Below the pieces are notes generated by a model that was given only the letters and a program-made list of their open reading frames with translations, made no database searches and had not been told where the DNA came from. A program made the position numbers and the translations under genes. A DNA stretch of 64,000 nucleotides from Amblyornis subalaris (taxonomy: Eukaryota; Chordata; Aves; Passeriformes; Ptilonorhynchidae). This document shows, piece after piece, positions 61,591-64,000 of this stretch. The DNA lies in assembly GCA_018881555.1 (NCBI GenBank), contig JACAXG010000170.1, positions 1,109,052 to 1,173,051 on the forward strand, given 5' to 3'. Numbering within the stretch: position 1 is the stretch's first letter; the number at the start of each line of letters is the position of its first letter.

Positions 61591-62190
61591 GATCCCAGAA
61601 TCCCAGAATCACTGAGGTTGGAAAAGCCCTCCCAGCCCATGGAGTCCNAGCTGTGCCCGATGCCCACCTTGTCCCCAGCCCAGAGCACTGAGTGCCACGG
61701 CCAGNCCTTCCTTGGACACCTCCAGGGAAGGGCACTCCAACACCTCCCTGGGCAGCCCCTGCCAAGGCCTGACAACCCTTTCCATGCAGAAATTCCTCCT
61801 GGTGTCCANCCTGAGCCTCCCCTGGCACAGCCTGAGGCTGTTCCCTCTCCTCCTGTCCCTGTTCCCTGGGAGCAGAGCCCGACCCCCCCGGCTGTCCCCT
61901 CCTGTCAGGAGCTGTGCAGAGCCAGAAGGTCCCCCCTGAGCCTCCTTTTCTCCAGGCTGAGCCCCTTTCCCAGCTCCCTCAGCCNCTCCTGGGGCTCCAG
62001 CCCCTTCCCCAGCTCCGTTCTCTTCCCGGACACACTCCAGCCGCTCAATGACTTCCCTGAATTGAGGGGCCCAGAACTGGACACAGCCCTGGAGGTGTGG
62101 CCTTGGCAGTGCCCTGCTCCTGCTGGTCACTCTATTTTTGACACAGCCCAGGGGCCATGGCCCTTCCTGCCCACCTGGGCAANGCTGCAG
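61591..62190 (-). mobile_element. CR1 retrotransposon, ~600 bp, with RT C-terminal remnant
   Basis: On plus: GATCCCAGAATCCCAGAATC tail, then 'caccttgtccccagcccaga', 'ccttccttggacacctccag', 'cctgacaaccctttcc', 'gtccctgttccctgggagca' and 'ctccttttctccaggctgag'. The pol end follows: on the minus strand PRPHLQGCVQFWAPQF (about 62106-62059) matches the CR1 C-terminal motif, with the frame already degraded. It is one of the longest copies here and belongs to a subfamily different from the copy at 11532. Confidence 0.94.
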
Positions 62191-64000
62191 TGATGCAGCA
62201 GCAATGCAGAGAATGACACAGCAACGTAAAAATGGTCAAGATCCTTTTTCACACAGAATTCTTTGTTCCCTTTTCAAAGTAACTAGATTTTTAACAAGTA
62301 GGCAATAGCTTTTAGGGTTTTTCATAAATATCATAATTTAGGTCATGAGCTGCAGTGAGAAACACCTGATGGCTGTCATGGACTGAAAACGGTGATGGGC
62401 CTCTTGCAGGTTTTTGCTGAGGCAAAGGGGATGACCCCATTAGTCCTTAAATCAGGAGAAGCCATGGTAGAAAAAGAAATTACTGCAAGCTATTTGAGCT
62501 TAGATTTTTGCACATTTTTAATATAAACTAATGGGAACTCTATTAGCAATTGTAGAAAGATGTAATTTGCTCAGGATTTCCTATAGGCAAGCTTGTTTCT
62601 AGCAGAAACTGGTGTTTTACACAGCTCTTGAGTTTATCTGGCAAGTTCCCTGTACATAAAAATGTAGAGGATTTGTTTCTAAATTAGCGTACAGAAAAAA
62701 GAATGCAGAAAATTTCAGGGCTGCAGGCCAGTGGTCTGCCAAGAGAGCTTGAACCACTCAGATCATAGGAGCAACATGAAGAGCACCTTGAGTGCTCAGA
62801 AGCAATTACAACCNTGATAACTGCAGACGAAATGAGGCAAAATGTGAAAAATTTATCTTCATGTACACTTTTCTACATAACAGAATGGCCTCCATTTATC
62901 TTACTTCTTTCTCTCTTAGCCTGATTAGCTAACTGGCTTCAGAAGCAAAATATGAATGAGCTGACAAATTGTTCCCTTTGACTTTTGCGCAGTCCAAATG
63001 TAAATACCAGATTTAACATTTAATCATTTAAAACAGCAGATCTGGCTACAAGTTAAGATGTGAATATATTACCCAAATGTGCTGTCAGTACATAGAGAGG
63101 CGTGTTGCTTTTTACACGTGCTTTAGAGGCATTACAAGCATAAATAAATATCAGCACCTTCATTTTATCCTACATGAGATCCTACTGAATTCAGACACAG
63201 GAAAAACACACAAAACTTTTCATTGTTTAATTTATTAGAAAGCACAGGGGCTTTCAAGGATGGAAAAGGAAATCCACTCAGTTCAGGACACAGTGGATGT
63301 AAAAACACAAGTCCAAGCCTGTGCCCTCCTCCCCTTTACCCCCAGTTCCAGGCAATCACTCATCAGGATTTTTAAAATACTTGGCCAATCATCACCTGTC
63401 TTTATTTTTATGAACAATCTCTTGAGGACTCCACATGTACATCTCTTAATCATATCTTTAGAGACAGGAGTTCAAATAAATCNTGATTATGTCAACAGAA
63501 GAATAAATACCATTGTCTCATGACAATACCAGGCAAGCAGTGGCTCCATCACTGAATATAGGAATCATTAAAAAGAAATTATCAGAGGTTATAGGGACAC
63601 ATAAAAGTCATGACTGCTTTAATTTGTGTGTGTTTAATTTTAAGACATCTCAAAGACCTAATCAGACAAACTTTTTTGCCCTTAAAAACTCAGATTTTTC
63701 ACAATAGTCTCAAGTATAAGTACAAAGACATTCAAATTCCTTTTTGGCTTATGAAAAACTTTACCTTCTCTTTTAAGTTATTATTANTTTGTAAAGGCTG
63801 TTACATTTAAATTTTTGCTTGTGTTTTGGGCACAGAATTATGTATAATATTACACATCTAAACATTTTCAGTCAGCTGTCGATGAACATTTTCAGCCTTC
63901 CACCAAAGATGAACACCTTCCACATGCACCTTCAGCAGGTGTGAATCCTTGGCTTTGCCATTGTCCATGATTCCAGAAGTCTTTCTAACACCCACAAACT
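62191..64000. other. Unique AT-rich sequence, no gene recognised
   Basis: No transposon, exon or RNA gene recognised. Open frames are under 90 codons. It reaches the window edge, so features beyond it are unknown. Confidence 0.6.

Noticed and set aside
61609..62193. 173- and 191-codon frames on opposite strands
   Set aside because: Both lie inside a degraded CR1 copy; the minus frame carries only a remnant of its reverse transcriptase C-terminus and the plus frame is its antisense.
1..64000. CRISPR array, rRNA, operon or bacterial-style gene cluster
   Set aside because: No regular repeat-spacer structure, no ribosomal sequence and no packed genes; composition and CR1 content show avian nuclear DNA.
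1..64000. Endogenous retrovirus with internal genes
   Set aside because: No gag, pol or env-like frame is recognisable; the only reverse-transcriptase remnants are CR1. One weak LTR-like segment is listed only as a doubtful finding.

Overview
The window looks like ordinary nuclear DNA from a bird, most likely a neognath and possibly a passerine. The main evidence is about seventeen pieces of CR1, the dominant non-LTR retrotransposon of birds. They carry its typical 3' region (the 'ccctgccatgggcaggga' block and ends resembling tandem ATTCTATG), and two keep remnants of the reverse-transcriptase C-terminus. I see no Alu, no mammalian L1 and no bacterial-style gene packing. The species cannot be named from the sequence alone.

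I cannot recognise a single host protein-coding gene, tRNA or rRNA. The longest open frames (221, 191, 181 and 176 codons) are explained by GC-rich patches or CR1, or have no recognisable domain. The window is best read as intergenic or deep intronic sequence: mostly AT-leaning unique DNA with scattered retrotransposon debris, microsatellites, three CpG-island-like patches (about 7375-7700, 9020-9520 and 56841-57132), and AT-rich, TAAT/octamer-rich blocks that look like candidate conserved regulatory elements.

Layout. 1-5945: unique DNA with one weak TATA-plus-CpG patch near 590. 5946-6372: a 125-nt pure purine tract and a ~123-nt pyrimidine tract on the same strand, 179 nt apart. 6373-9605: two CpG islands, the second flanked by a homeodomain-motif-rich AT block. 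9606-20618: mostly unique, with one CR1 copy (11532-12114) that keeps part of the reverse transcriptase. 20619-27473: three CR1 copies and a TG repeat. 27474-33965: a GC-rich but CpG-poor block and an unexplained pair of ~135-bp direct repeats (29631 and 32674) about 3 kb apart. 33966-45945: a run of CR1 fragments, an 11-bp minisatellite and a possible conserved block near 38330-38990. 45946-57132: more CR1, including one copy packed with ambiguous bases (52147-52535), a possible very old CR1/L3-like relic (54485-54830) and a CpG island. 57133-64000: unique DNA with one exon-like frame ending at 60094, an octamer-motif cluster near 60200-60310, and the ~600-bp CR1 at 61591-62190.

A striking technical property is that about 190 bases are single isolated Ns, roughly one per 340 bases. 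In several CR1 copies the Ns fall where CR1 copies in this window differ from one another, which suggests masked polymorphism or cross-mapped repeat reads rather than gaps. No operon, defence system or other multi-gene system is visible. The most promising items are the duplicated 135-bp element, the CpG islands and the candidate conserved blocks.
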